In this document: in pieces, positions 11,641 through 33,511 of the stretch
Position numbering within the stretch: position 1 is the stretch's first letter
Layout: every line of letters starts with the position of its first letter
NCBI GenBank assembly: GCA_008931825.1
Contig: QXVZ01001074.1
Location: 62,001 to 126,000 of the forward strand
Reading direction: 5' to 3'
DNA from: Phallusia fumigata
Lineage: Eukaryota; Chordata; Ascidiacea; Phlebobranchia; Ascidiidae
DNA length: 64,000 bases
Translations under genes and position numbers: made by a program
Notes under the pieces: generated by a model
Databases searched by the model: none
Seen by the model: the letters and a program-made list of their open reading frames with translations, nothing else
Told to the model about the DNA's origin: nothing

Positions 11641-13019
11641 CTTACCAGTGGAACGGCCTCGCGAACCACAGCTACATGCAAAGACTATAATATGACTTGA
11701 TACTTTCAGCGATAGAAGAAGGGCAGTTGGTAAAGTGGAAGCCGGAATTGCTTTTGTTTTGTCGTTATTTTTAACGAGCGCTTTTGACTGAATATATAGA
11801 AACTTGCTATGATTTGCATTAGGTGAGGCAACAAACGAAAGTTACTTTCGTTAAAAATAAAATAAACTGTCGTTTCAAAATGGTTCGGATTTATAGATTG
11901 CGATATGGGTTGATGCAAATGCCATTTGCGTGGGAATTTTGTTAGTTGTAAGTAGGGCCCAGCGTTGTTTAGTAAATTTTTGTTTGTCCTTTTAAAACCA
12001 ACGTTAGAGAAGTCTGTGGTGTTTTAGCGTCATATGCCTGTTTTTATATTAACTGTGTTTGTGGTTTGATTATAGCATTGGTTTCGGAAGGGCCTGTCCA
12101 TTACTTTTTAAATTGTAGAAAGTCACTTTTCCCCGACATGGAAAGGCAAACACTATTTTAGGAAGTATTGGCCCGACAAATAAGAAGAAATTCAAAACCA
12201 TCCGCTTTGGAAAAGAAAAACCTTGTTCCGCGCTACCTAACTTCTTAGGCATGCAAATGATCCGCAAACCCATGAAAACATCGAACTAATACGTCTAATC
12301 CGATCTGCGTGTATATCGGGTAACGAACAGTGTAATTTTATCGTTCACTCAGGTGTAATTTCATTATTCATGACGCGTAAAATACATATTGCGGTTGATT
12401 TGTACAACCCAATCCGTAACGTAGGAACGGTTTCCCATCAAGTGTCCAGCGACGATGTCCGACGCAGACCCGCGTTCTAAGAACTGGGTTACATGTTTAA
12501 ATATTAATGCGGCCAGGGTATTTTTCATAACCCATGTGCATTGAGACCGCCGCTGTACAAATAGATAATTTCAAAACACGCATATGCCTGACGGTCGCAA
12601 ACAACCGGCGTTATGAGAAAGGCTAGTAGTAATTAGTTGCTAAAATGACCAAATTGCGGCAGTAGTGTCACATACTGTTGTTGTTTCGCAAGCTAGAAGT
12701 TTAAGTTAAAGATCTCGGGGCGAGCAAGCAGTTTAGGCTTTAGAGAAAAACATTCCCAATTTTTTGCAAAAGTAAAGCGGATATTAATAACCTCCGCCAA
12801 ACGACATCAACAGCTGCTACTTTTATTTATTGCTTGCAGATTCTGAAGCCGTTTTTTTGTAAAATGTACACATGTATATTATATTTCTTAAAAATACAGT
12901 GGTAAACGACTTTTCAGTTTTTAATCTCGTCATACACGGTTAAATAAGTCTTTAACCCCCGGGTGGTGCTATAGAAATGATTTCATTTTCCGTGTTGGAT
13001 AACCACTATGTTTTTTCAG
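11641..13019. other. Intergenic or first intron of the peptide gene, no coding exon seen
   Basis: AT-rich, with only short open frames. If the TATA promoter at 11600 serves the peptide gene this interval would be its first intron, bounded by a donor near 11729 and an acceptor at 13019. Confidence 0.35.
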
Positions 13020-13087
13020 AATTGCCAAAAATCATAGTCAACTGAATCATTTTGAAGGGTCTTGATACAACGTCATCAAAACAAACC

Positions 13088-14274
13088 ATGACGCGCCACA
13101 TTGTTCTTTCAATTGCAGCATTGATTCTTCTTTGTGAAGCAGTTCAAGAAAGCAGTGCCTTTCCAATGCTACAGACAAGAGGTAAGATCGCGGCTTTGTA
13201 ACAAGTTTGTGAATCCTAATGTTCAACGAGGTTAGAAAAAAGTCCAAAACATTCCATAAGGTTTGAATTCTGATAAGGAGTAAGGCCCATTGCATGGCGC
13301 TAAGCCAAATAATTTGCTCTGGAAATGCTTATGCAACAAATGGCATGCATAATCATGTTTCTGTGGGAAATATCTGCAGCAGAGTAACACACTTTGATGG
13401 AAGGTTTAAAATCAAGTTGTTTTAAAAAGCCGCAACTCCGTTGACTGGGGGGCTTTAAAATAATTTTGACTTTGACATTGTTTTGCTACATCATTTTATG
13501 ACAGGTGTTAACGAAAGACTGGTGAAACTGTCGCTGTGTAAAGACTTTCGCGTCAGTCAGGAGTTGTGGGAGGCCTTCTGTGGTGTACAGGGAACAGGTA
13601 AATACGGAATGGTTGACATATGGATTGCAAGAATCGTTTGGGTTTTCAATTTGTGTTTCTTTTTCCTAAACCATTTAAATGGTGTTATTAGTACCTTGGT
13701 TTAAAATATACGTATAAACGCCATTGATTTGTGGGCATTGATTTCTTCTTTTTTGACAAACTGCGCATGGACAATTAACCCTTTCGTTCCAAGTGAGTTC
13801 GCTCAACTGCACTGGCATTTTAACGAGAAACTAATCGAAGACGATGTGATGTACAGAGTTTATGTAAATATTAATGGCTTGAAAACCAAATGTACAAAAC
13901 TACGAACTACACAGAATCAACAAGTTTTATTAAAATTATATTCTTTGGTTATACTAGGATTGTCTGGCAGCAAGTCACTTTCAAAAAATAACATAAAACG
14001 TGAAATGTAATATATTTTCGCACCTCATCTCTATTGCGGACAAAACATTGCCTGATATCTTTACACATGCTTTAATCCAGGTAAACGCGGTGGCGAAATG
14101 GAAGAGGAAGAATTGATGGACAATTTATTGCCACACAACGATCGCGCAGTTCAACCAAATATTAATCGACATGGCGTCGACTCGGATTTCAACACTTGGT
14201 TCAAGACGTTTGTGCGTAAAATGCGAGACAGCCACCCGACTGAAAGTTCAAGTGCACCTATGTATATTATCTGA
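13088..14274 (+). CDS. Secreted neuropeptide/hormone-like precursor, 126 residues
   Basis: Three exons in phase: 13088-13181, 13505-13597, 14081-14274. A strong acceptor (ATGTTTTTTCAG) at 13019 opens the leader of the first coding exon, so a 5' exon or trans-spliced leader is likely. Residues 1-24 form a signal peptide (Met, Arg, a run ending SIAALILLC, likely cleavage after SSA). The mature part has only two cysteines, Cys43 and Cys57, 13 residues apart, enclosing KDFRVSQELWEAF. Six residues after the second Cys comes GKR (63-65), the classic amidation plus dibasic cleavage site. An acidic linker (EMEEEE) and a tail with VRKMRD follow. The predicted product is a disulfide-looped, C-terminally amidated peptide of about 30 residues ending GVQGT-amide. 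I do not recognise a known family; the spacing around LCKDF...FCG is loosely insulin-B-like, but there is no A chain. Function is unknown. Confidence 0.7.
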
Positions 14275-14314
14275 TCCTTAGTGGCTTTTGTTTCCGCACA
14301 ATTTCCTGTTTGTA

Positions 14315-14320
14315 AATAAA
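14315..14320 (+). terminator. Poly(A) signal for the peptide precursor gene
   Basis: AATAAA 41 nt after the stop codon, followed by a T-rich stretch. Such close spacing supports the 3' end of this gene model. Confidence 0.75.
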
Positions 14321-16453
14321 CTTCTGTTTCTGACTTGAACTCTTGCGGGTGGTTTTTAGTGCAAAACTTATGAGGAGACTTATGATGAAGGTCCGATTCA
14401 ATTACCGGTAGGTGTCGCTGCTGGGCCGTAGTTGTTGTTGATTCACATCAACTAAACTCACCTGACCATTGATAATGCCCAAGGCATAAAAGTTTTTACG
14501 TGCCAAATTGCCTACACAGCAAGCAAGCCTGGTGTCAACGAACAGAACGGGAATATTTCTTAGCTAATTAGCATGTAGTTTTAGGCCGCATGCAATAACA
14601 TGGTATTTTGAACTTTAGCGCAACTTGCCACAAGGTTGTCATGTCATGTTATCCAAAAAAATAATAGATCAATTTAGAGGAGCAAATGTTAACAAAAACA
14701 ATTTACATTAGCTTGCATCTTTTCAGATACATACTTATAATCACGTAACACCTGGTCAACACACAAATAAATGTTATTAAGCTTAGTTTCGTGGCGTCTG
14801 TTGTCATCTTTTGTTGTATTTAGCGCGGACCATGTCGCGCAGATTGTTTTGCTTTGGAGGTTGTTTTGATGCGGGCTAGTCACACTGAACTAATTACAGG
14901 TTCAACACTGAATCGAAGGTGTGTTACCCGTCGAAGCGGAGTCATTGAAAGTACGCTATCCGCTACAAACAAGTAACAAACATCATGAACGCATACAAAA
15001 CACCAGTTCGAAATTATATTCGGAAAAAAGTTTCATAAAATTCAATGAAGGAAATGCCATTGACAGTGAAGTGAACACAATGCGAAGAACACCTGCACGC
15101 CGACAAAGCAACTGTGTGTATGTTTATGTTTCACTTGCCGACAAAAAAGTGACTCCAGTTGTTGAATTTATTTTTTTGTTGGGTCACACGACTTGGGTTA
15201 TATGGCGCAAACGTCTGACTGAAATAGATGCCATGCGTTGACTAACGCGCCGCGTCTGTTTCTCTCAACGCGTCAGACTGCTAGGCGGCCCGAGGCAGTG
15301 TACAGCAGATGGACACAGTCGACTGAAAGCAGTTAACACCTCTGTTGAAAATACAAGAAAGAAGTCCTAGATGTACGATTCTTTAGCGCGTGCAACAGGA
15401 AATCAAGTGGCTTTAGATGAGAGTGTATCACGTCACGTTGCTGCATATTCAGGTGTTTCCTCTTTCAATAGTGACGTAACACTTCCCGAGAAGTCATCGG
15501 GGTAAAACTGAATTTAGCTTGCTGTCGGGTCAAGCTTTCATCAGCGTGACGTGACAAACTAGTGTCATGACGCAGTGTCAAACATGCAAGCATGACTCAA
15601 CGGTTGCTTTGGCTTTTTAGGATTAAAAATGTCATAGATCGACAAAGTTAACAGAGGTCGGTATTCAGCTCAGGTTGCATGACTCCACATGTTGATTGTA
15701 ATGTTCGCTCTGTTGTGAAAAAAGGATCACTGTGGACAACGGTTTCAAGTTGTTAGGACAGATTACACACATTATCGTCATGTAAGGAAGGTATGCAACG
15801 TTTCTAATATGCATAGCTTACAGGTAGTTTAGACAATTTCAGAATAACAAGTATAATTTGGATTACTAGGCATATCTTATATATGGCAGCGTATTGATGT
15901 ACATACACCTAAATTGTTGGTGATTTTGCCTACTAATTACACGTCATCAAAAAAAGAGTATCGAAATAGTGTTTGTTACAGTTAGATTTTACAGTTTGGC
16001 CTTGAACAGTTTTGTCACTCAGTGAGACATTGGCAGTAGGCTCACATCGTTCGATTTATAATCGACCAGTAATCAATACAGCAATAAAAGTAAGCTGCCA
16101 GCATAAACTATGAATAATTTCGCTTTACCGCTGCACCACGCGTAATGTAATCACAGTTGCGTCACTTCCCGCTGGTGCTATTGTGTTAATGTACGCTTAT
16201 TTTCATGTCTAAAACACAATCACACGAGTAAAGGTCGTAGATGGCGGTCCTATTATTGTTCCAGGTAACAGAAATACATCTGTTGTACATAATGATGTAA
16301 AAATCGCTGTAGGCATAAGAAATGTTGTGTGCCATACAGCGCACTGAATGTGAGCTAGAAAAGGGACGTGGGCGGACAACACTTGACCTTGAACAACCCT
16401 GTGATCAGGAGACAAAAATACAACCTCTTCCTGACCTTGTGGTCACCGCCACT
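14321..16453. other. Intergenic, upstream region of the first protease gene
   Basis: No exon chain was found. A 106-codon frame at 14921-15241 lacks motifs. An ATG at 16322 is in frame with the protease start at 16454 and could add 44 residues, but the downstream ATG is preferred by comparison with the paralogue. Confidence 0.45.
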
Positions 16454-24492
<8,039 letters not shown>

Positions 24493-24654
24493 TTAAAGTT
24501 CGGAAACGTGACGGTATTGGAGGCGAAGCAAGTTTTTAGTGGCAGGTTTAAGGTTCACATGTGGGCCACACCAGTGTATTTCGTCTACTTCTCATTCGGT
24601 AAAACTGGTTTTCGCCAGTTAGTTTTAAGGTACTTTTCCATCAAAAATTGACAC

Positions 24655-24660
24655 AATAAA
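24655..24660 (+). terminator. Poly(A) signal AATAAA downstream of protease A
   Basis: AATAAA 163 nt after the stop at 24490-24492. If the alternative last exon at 25081 is used, this signal would be skipped. Confidence 0.5.
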
Positions 24661-27356
24661 CCTAACATTTTGAGTTGTGGAGAAACGGCTTGAAACTGAC
24701 TCATCTATGTGCCAAAAACAGGATTTATAAAAGTTACCTGACTTTCACAAAGAATTAGACTTTAAAGCGCGCGAAAAATTTTTTTAACAGAGATTCGTTG
24801 AATATTGAAATTAAAAACAGTTTTTGATACCCAATTTAAACGAATAATACTTTTATGGAAGTTTGTGTCTTCAATTTGAATCCCCGATTCCTAGCAAGAA
24901 CACGCAAACCACTCCGCCATGTTAGCTGCAGCAAGGGTAATTTGTGTGAATTTAGCGCTGAGGTATAGTATGAGGCTATGCTAAATTGGCTGGTGATTTA
25001 GGTTAGATAGAACTTTACACTATGTATCCTTCAGTGGCGCTTAAAATTGGTGAAATTATTTACATTTTCCGTGTGTTTCAGGTAAAGCGGAAGGTTGGAT
25101 TCCACAAACGTAACACAGAAGCGGAATACTTTGTCATCGCATAATCGGCAACAACAATTCTTCTTGCCCTTCTATCGAACTTCTCCCCCATTTCAAGGTC
25201 GATCGGAAAATGGTTATTCGTAAAAAATGCTTCTTGTATCGCTCAACTGTGAAATATATGTCCGTTTTTATTTTGAACTTCCACCATGTAGCTTCAGAAG
25301 TTAAAATGTTTCGCTTTACAAATTTCGGAATACTTTTGTGGTTATTTTGTTGTGAGCAACTTTTTACCTTGCAGCGTTTTGTACTGTCTTCCTTAATACA
25401 AGCTTTTGCCTTACATGTCATTGAACAAATACTGTACGTCGGGGATGGCCAACCTTCGTACCCCATGCACCACCTTTTTACGCATAATTTAAGAGCTATG
25501 CACAACCTACCCACTTCAGTCACATAAATTATGGTCTCATTCAATATTAGACAGGTATTTATGTACGCATTTAATGATTGTGTGGGGATTCAGACAAGAT
25601 CATCGTGGTGTACTGACACTTCCGAATTTGCGTTTATATTTGTTTGATGAAAAGTAACAAGCATTATTATTGACAGGTAGTTTATGGTTTACGTATTAGA
25701 TCAGCAGTCCTGAGAATTTTCGGTTCCCTTGTAGTTCCCATGTTCTTCAGTCTCTTAATGCTATATCGCGTGATTGCTAAAATATACTTGGTGTACCTTT
25801 ATTGGGCCTTTTGTGGTACCACCGCGTTAGATTGCTTTTTGATATCACAAGTAACATAACGCGATTGTGGCACAAAGTATTGCTAAAATGTAATCGAATG
25901 AAGTTAATTCGAGTTAAATTTTAGTAGACCCGAGTCATTAAAGAACTGTACCTTTATGCGAGTAATTTTTAAATGTTTCAAAACCAATTTATTAGATATA
26001 GGCAGATATAATTTCTTTTCACTTTGGAAAGAATGGTCGTACAAAGATCTTGCTAGAAAAAATGATTTTGGTCAAGTTTTATAACTGTATGTTACCATAT
26101 TTATGACGTTATCTGTTCTCAAGCAGTTCCCTGCCGATCGAACACGTTTAAGAAAACATCTCCCGAAGGCGCTTTGCTCTGTTACCTTTGGAATATAAAT
26201 TTGTTCCATTGTTTCTTTTATCTACCCAACACGGCTTGAAACTGTTAAATATAAGTTTGTCAACAAATTTTCAAGAAGCGTACTGCACTAGGTCTTTGCA
26301 TTATAGTTCCACAAGACCGAATCAGCAAAACATATCCGGGGTGGATATATATGTCTGTTTCAGAGCAGACATGCTGTATGGCATTTTCATCTATCCCATA
26401 TATTACATGAGCCAAGTAACATAAGACAACCTTCAACCTCAAACGAAACCGCAGTTTATTTACAATGGCGTTCAACTCAATCACAATCGTTTCCACAATC
26501 ATTTAGTCTGACTTTTTTGAGTTTATTAAGAATACATTGACTATTCTATTCTGCACTTGAGTATAAACGAAACGAACAAACACAACTTACGACCTATTTT
26601 TGGAGGAGACGTCCTTCCATTTCAAGAAAACAGATTTGTTTCTTAAGGACGCTCAAAATGGCATAAATGTTGTCCTTTTGGGTAATTATTACGTGTTTTT
26701 GTGAAATTAATTACAGACAAATTATTTTTTTGAGGCTTTTGTGTATTTTGTTTTGGTTAAACTTGTAAATTATTGATTTTGTTTCTCTGGCAAAAACGTG
26801 TCCTCTTTTGCGTGTTAAATATATTTTGTCACCACACTAAAATGCATAACGTGATTATCTTTTACAATGACAATTGCAAAATTAAAACCACTTTTACGCA
26901 TAACGTTGGTAATTATAGGCAAAAGTCGAATAATTTACGCACTTGTTTGCAAAAGTAAAAATTTTCTTCGCAAAGACCGCAAAGAGGTAAGTCGTGATTT
27001 TAGTGTTGTAACTGTGCATTATGACACAGACCGGATTTCGACGTCGGATCAAGTCGAAATTACTAGTGTAAGAAAACGCAGTATTTTTCTGGCTCAACTT
27101 CAGCTTATCAAAGCAACCCGTAATTAAGCGCTGTAGACATTCGAGTGTGATCGTCGTTCTCCTAAAGCCCAGCCACAACTTGTCGTCGCAAGAGCCGGAC
27201 GGTCGAGAGCGGTAGAAAGGTGGGCAACTTCCATTTATCAAAATCTGCGGCAGTACATGACAGATTTCAAGTTTTAAGTGTTTCTTTGTGTTTATTGACA
27301 GGGTTAGGGTTAGCAGAGAGTTGTTAAAAATTTACTACAGATAATTTGAACGGACT
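24661..27356. other. Intergenic between the two proteases
   Basis: The only candidate coding piece is 25081-25112: acceptor GTGTTTCAG, then eleven in-phase codons to TAA, which could replace the last exon of protease A. The rest is AT-rich with motif-free frames. A short GGGTTAGGGTTAG near 27300 is too brief to be called a telomeric array. Confidence 0.45.
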
Positions 27357-30300
27357 ATGCCGGCAAGAAGTGCGACCTCTTCTGTGTCAGAGCTGCCACA
27401 GGTCGCTCAGATGAGTCGAGACGTCCAACACGATCTTGAGGTCACCACATCAAACTTACACAGCGCTAATGTGAACACAGTTCCGTTATCGACGAACTCG
27501 TTAGCAGAACTTCCAGGGACGTCAGGAAGAACGAACATTATCGTGAGACATAACGAGAATTGGACTGTACAATCTGGAAGCGAAAGGCGGAGCAGCCGTG
27601 GTAGTGTCGGAAGTATATCGTCCACGCCTCACCAAACCAATGTTCGTAAACATGAGCGTCTTACCCCCAATAGGACGGCTAGTCTGCCAGGGACAATTAT
27701 AACGGAAGGGCTTGCGAGGAAAGATGCCGATCTGTACAAAGAGGAAGTGTCGGGCAATTGCGGCGGTCGGGGTGCTGTGGAAACCACGTTACGAGACAGT
27801 TACTCGATCAACGTCTACTCGTCAGTTAACTCGGAGCAGGTTGAATGCGACGTTGATGGATTAAATGAAGAAAGTCCCACAACATGCACGACCAGGACCA
27901 AAGTGCTGTCGGTCGTTCTTGTTTTGTTTGCGATCCTGGCTTTATCCACCACTTCAGCGCTTATGTATTTAAGTAAGTTTGAGCATAATATATACTTACG
28001 TAATGTGTAAGCAACTAAGTTTTATCTGACTAAAATTTATCGGGTAAAATGTGTATCGTGGAAAAAATTTTCCCAATCCTTGTTTGGTAATGCGGGAAAG
28101 GATTTAGGCGGAAACCTGTATGTTACACCCGAGCCGACTTTCACAGGCGTAAGATTCTTGAGCCTCGGCCTGCAAATTGTCGGCTATAAAACATGCAATC
28201 GTCGCACAACTGTAATTACAGCACTTGGAGTTTTCTTTTTTGCACCCGAGGCACTGAATACTCGACACATGAGAAATTTTAAATGAGACTTATCCGATTG
28301 CGTTTAAAATTAGGTTTGTGCTACGTGCAACGATAGCTACTCAGCAAGACCAATTTTCTTTGTCATTCAAGAGTGCTTGCCACTTTGACAAACATGTTGC
28401 GCACCATAAAAGCTTTCTATGTTTGTAATTACATAGTCACAATCTTTTCTTACGTGACTTGCATGCTTTACAATGTTTAAATGAACAATAGAAACACACA
28501 ACAAAAGTAAATATTTCATGTTTTACTGACGCCAAGTTTTCCAAAACCGCCCTTTAATTAACACCCTGCTCACATAAAAAGTGGCAATACTTTATGTTAA
28601 TTTTGACAAGCGGTAATAGGAAGATTTTTATGCAACAAATGTACACATATTCAAGACATATATCGTCAAATTTTGGCTCTGATTCATAGATACACCTTTA
28701 AATTTAAATCCATCAAGCATAATTTACCCTCCAGGCCAGTCACTTTGCTTCAAGCCACAGCAAATTCTAGCTGATTGACCTAACGGCAATCGTGTAGACC
28801 GCAGCAGGAGTACTATACTTAATGTAACGTACTATCAACGCAGACTACATGAGTCATGGTTGTGTAGTAAACAGCAAGCTGGTTGTTTTCGATAACCGAC
28901 ATTGCAACAAAGTTGTGTACGTAGCACTTGGCTTGGATTTTTTGCGGGTGTCGGACAAAGTGTTACACGTTTGTGTTTTGGTATCATTATGAAATAACGG
29001 CGCACGAATCATGTCTCACTTGTAAGTTCCAGCACATGGCGACATATTTAACATACATTGTTGTCTATAGAACTCCATCCCTCAGCCTTACAGCAGAAAC
29101 CTCAACAAAAACACATCCACGTTACTCAAAGACTTCGTAACCAAAGTAAGTCGAAAAAGCTGTTTCTCAAATAATACGTCGAGTAGAGTTTACATACACA
29201 GAGAGATACGTTCATTACGTTTTGTGCTTTGTAGCGCTGTACTGTGGAGTATTCCCTTTGAAATACGCCCCTGACCAGTCTGTTAACATTGGGTTAAAAA
29301 CCCAGAATTCCCAGCAACCGACGAATAACTCAAAGATCTACCTTCCCGGCCAAATGCATCCACAAGAAGCCACCGGGCCAGTACAAAGACAGGTGGGTTG
29401 CGATGCACAGTTTTCTTGGACTCGACGTATAGGTTGGTTTTTATTTAAAATAGATCTAATTCGCCCGTTGTTCATGCATTGCAGGGTGGAGGATTTGCAA
29501 GATCGTGGCCAATAAAAATTAAACCCTCCGCCAACGTGATACGACGAAAAAAACCTAGGGTGGTTGGAGGATCAGATGGGATCATAAGATGGCAGGTACT
29601 GTCATATATTACATTTAAATACTCTTAAATAGTTTTAGGCATCACGTAGGAACACTGAATCATTTTACCGATCTACTTTTGTAGGTAAGCCTGTGGCTAT
29701 CTGGTCAAATAAGGTGCGGAGGGTCAATTGTCCTGAACAACTGGATACTAACAGCCGCTCACTGTTCACTATTGTAAGTTGATAAGCATGCTGATAACAA
29801 CCCCATACAGATATAGTTAATCATATTTATCGACACTGTTTGATTCAGGAACCTTGACGTGAATGTATGGACGGTGTATGCTGGAGCGGCTGATCGTTCC
29901 AAACGAAAAGTCGCTCCCGCCCAAAACAGAAGCGTGGTAGCGATCGTGCAACACGAAAATTACCGCAACGATGGTACGTTTGACTACGACATCAGCCTAA
30001 TGAAGGTAAAAATTGGGATCCTGTAAGGAGCTAGTGACGTACCCGATTTAATACTTTTACGCGTTATTTTTTAGCTGGACAGGGCATTTATTTTTAACGA
30101 TGAGATCAAACCTGTTTGCATCCCACCACAAGGATACACCTTCACAGAAGGCATGCATTGCTTCGTAAGCGGATGGGGACAGATGGATAGTGATGGTGAG
30201 ATACTGATTTTTGTTGCGCTTTTTACTTGACATTTAGGGTAAACAGTCACTCGGTCTCTAAAAACTAAATCTCACTGTTGAAGACACTACCAAAACAGTA

Positions 30301-31333
30301 CAAATCAGTCCCAAATTATCATTAGGACCAGTGCTTTTATACATGACATTTCTGATCCCACAAGGTTCAATGTTAATGTTTATTTGTGCTGTTTTAATTT
30401 TGTTTTTGGAAACCTCATTTACAGTGTTTGACAGTGTTTTGGCCTAAAATACATGTTTTATTGCAGAAAAGACCAGATTTTCTCGCAAAACCAGATTATT
30501 GCAACATTCTTGATTTTTGCCTTAGGTTATTTGCCGAAGCCGAAAGTTCTGCAATACGCACAGGTCGACATTATCGACCACAAAACATGTAACAGCAGTG
30601 CTTGGATGGGCGGGCAGGTCACAAGTCGTATGTTGTGCGCCGGGAAGAAACAAGGGATCAAAGACGCTTGCGAGGTAACCAAAAAACTTGTTTTGATTGA
30701 CAATTTTATTTTTGTGTTGGCTAAAGGTTCGAATGTCGAATTGCTCTCAATGTAGCCCAATATTACAAACCTTGGACATTTCAATTTTCCTAAGTAGCAA
30801 GCAGCGTTATTGCTGGCTTTCTCAAAGTTAATTGGCATACACCTATAGTGCAGATAAAGTTAACATTTTTACCCGGCAGGTTAATGCTAGGGCGAGGTCT
30901 TTACGTGTTGGCATAAAAACAATTTTGGTACAGGGCGATTCTGGAGGTCCACTGTCTTGTTACTGGCGCGAGCGAGGAGTTTGGACTCTTGCGGGCAGCG
31001 TCAGTTGGGGATTTTCCTGCGGAAAGGCGAAGCAGCCTGGAGTCTATACGCGGATTAGTTTCTTTACAGACTGGATTTGGAACAACATCGGTGAGTCCTC
31101 AAGTTGTTTTTCAGGAGCAATTACCTTACTGTTATGGACCGTGTACGCCATAAACCAGTAATTATCCGACGACTCAACCGCACAACAACGCCCAGGAATA
31201 ATTTGCTCAAACGGCTGACTTGTAATTGCCGGTTTTAGGGCGTGAGCATATATCACAACTGAGCTTTGTGACCCAGCCTAGATATAAGCAAAGCCGCAAC
31301 TTCGTCAAATCAAAATGTCTGCCATGGGATTAA
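27357..31333 (+). CDS. Type II transmembrane serine protease B (S1, trypsin-like), paralogue of A
   Basis: Ten exons: 27357-27972, 29071-29145, 29235-29392, 29485-29595, 29685-29773, 29849-30005, 30075-30195, 30526-30674, 30934-31090, 31239-31333; 575 residues. Layout as in A: about 182 cytoplasmic residues, a membrane helix near 183-205, a short stalk, LYCGVFP, a very basic activation site [11 protein letters not shown] (cleavage after R308) and an S1 domain. The triad is His346 (TAAHC), Asp397 (DYDIS) and Ser495 (GDSGGP); Asp489 predicts cleavage after Arg or Lys. The ten S1 cysteines expected of this class are in place. Exons of 75, 157, 121, 149 and 157 nt match A exactly in length and phase, so the pair arose by tandem duplication. 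The exon before the activation exon lacks the extra IVGA motif found in A. The tail after the catalytic domain is about 30 residues longer than in A. Confidence 0.92.
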
Positions 31334-33511
31334 GGTCCAACGGCGACCGCTTTCGCATATTTGATCGGCTCACGACAGAATCAAACGTTTTGTTCTTCAC
31401 GATAAGAAGAAAATTGGCGCTTTGTTCAGGTGGCGGTCTGTAAAACCCGGATTGGCTTCCGCGCGACATTTTAACTAAGGTGTTTTCGTCTTTTGGGATG
31501 TACGCCTACTCTGTTCGTTGGTGCATGATATTGTCATCAACACATTGCCCTTCACAATACATATTTATATTACAAAAATTGGAATAGCTACCAAACATAA
31601 TACCAAACAATCGCTTAACATATTCAAATGAATGAAACAAAAATATACACGACATTTGTTTTTCCAACTTAACCAACCGTAGTTTACATTTGTTTTCTAC
31701 AGAAAAAGTGGAAGGAAATAATCTGACGTAAAAACAAAATGTGAAAAATACTGGCCAGCAGAGAATTTGCCAACAATTTCGCCTTGTTTGTTTATTTTCG
31801 TACCTGCTCAACTGTGATATGCAATTATTTATTTATGAAATACACGCATCGTGTTTAATCCTTGACGGGCACGGATGTCAATTAAGCTTTAGGCCTATAG
31901 TCTTGAGCAGAGTTCGTCATTTTTCTTTAAAGCAACGTTAAGAATTATAAGTGTCTAAAAAGTTAAAAATACTTAAAAGAATACTGATTTACTTGTAACA
32001 GATTTGGGCGCCCAAATTATTTGAAAGGTTACAAGACTTACAGTCCTGGCTCATTGTCTGCACCTATACAGGCGGCTTAATTAACCCTTATTGGTGGTTA
32101 GTTGCTCTGCTTAAAATTGCTGTAAGCTAGGAGCAAAACCGTATTTTTTTTGGCCTGTAACGGCCATAACGGGTACATAAGTGTAATGGGGTTCACCGCA
32201 AAAAACATATGGCTACACAGCGTAAGCTAAGCTACCGGAAAAGGTCTGTCGTTTGCAAAAATTAGGTTGCATCAATTTTCGCCTTTGGCGTACTTTAACA
32301 CATGTTTTTGTCATAAACATCAGTTAAACAATTCTCCCACTGCAGAGTTTAATTTTGCTTTCATTAGGTGCGAAAAAACTAGAGAAGTACGACGTTCATA
32401 GTTTTCGTCTCCACCTAGTTCCAATTGAGTAAAGTCATCACTAAATGAAACTTTGCAGGTACAAAGGGCACTTGGCGTAACAAAAAATGACAAATATTTG
32501 TTACGTCATACGCCGGCAATACTGGTGGTTAGTCAGTCGAGCGATTACGATGTTGTAGACCAGAGGTGCCCAACACGCAACACGAGGCGTATTCGTACAT
32601 GACACTCTAGCTCCTGTCATACTAAGATTTGCTACAAAGTTAATCTTTCGAGTTTGATACAAAACATGCGTTTGAAAAGAAGCAGTTTAGGTGAATTGTG
32701 AATTTTTCGCAATACACAACGGTTTTCAATGTGTTAATGAATCGATGAATCAATTTTCAATGTGAAAAAATTTGTTCGGAAAAAAGCACTTTTCCAAGCT
32801 GAAAAGAATTGGTTAAACATAGTTTATCAAAGGATGGCACGGGAATAATTTAAAAGACTAACATTTGTACGTGAGCACACCCCCTGTAATCGGCTGTGGC
32901 CTGTGAGGCACACAGCAAGAATGGATAGTAAGCAGTTGCTGTGCATAAGCATGTCACTGTAACGCGTTTTAGTGTACAAAAGCACCGATGAAAGTGGGAA
33001 CATTTATGCCTAATTGGCAAAAATCAAGATTATTAGGCGAAGTATTGGATAACATAATGCAAACATGGCAATATAAAACTATACGTGAGATTGTTGTCGT
33101 TAAAAGCAGTTGGGTGCTTCACGAAATGTCTTGTGGGTTAATAGGTTTATCTGCGGACTCGACGCCACAGCTAAAGCATCTATACTTTAGCCACCAATTC
33201 ACGAAATCCTCATTCCACAATGGAAAAGATCCAAAAATCTTGGACAAATGCAACAATATTTGAGCATGCACAATAGTTTAGTTGGTAGCAGTTTTTTTTC
33301 TTTTTAATGAAACTTAACATTTTTGATTTAATCCAACACACCCCCCACCCCCATATTTCATTCAAAGAAAAAGGATTGATAAAAGGGACAAGAAAGTGTT
33401 TGAAAATTAACCAAACTGCCGAAATGTTCGTATAGTTGGCCCACAAACACCAGCAAAATAAAAGGTTATTTAGTTTTACAGTTCTACAGCAAATTTGGGT
33501 GCCCAATTTAG
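31334..33511. other. Intergenic, no gene seen
   Basis: Frames at 31741 and 32988 have no motif or splice partners. A CAGAGGTGCCCAAC string near 32572 and a CTGTGAGGCACACAG string near 32905 recall ends of hAT-type non-autonomous elements, but no inverted repeat pair could be matched. Confidence 0.4.

Noticed and set aside
13505-13597. Insulin/relaxin B chain
   Set aside because: Cysteine spacing is 13 not 11 and no A-chain cysteines exist in the precursor.
27300-27313. Telomere-like TTAGGG repeat
   Set aside because: Only two units; expected by chance.
32572-32920. hAT-type miniature transposon
   Set aside because: End-like strings are present but no inverted pair or target duplication could be matched.
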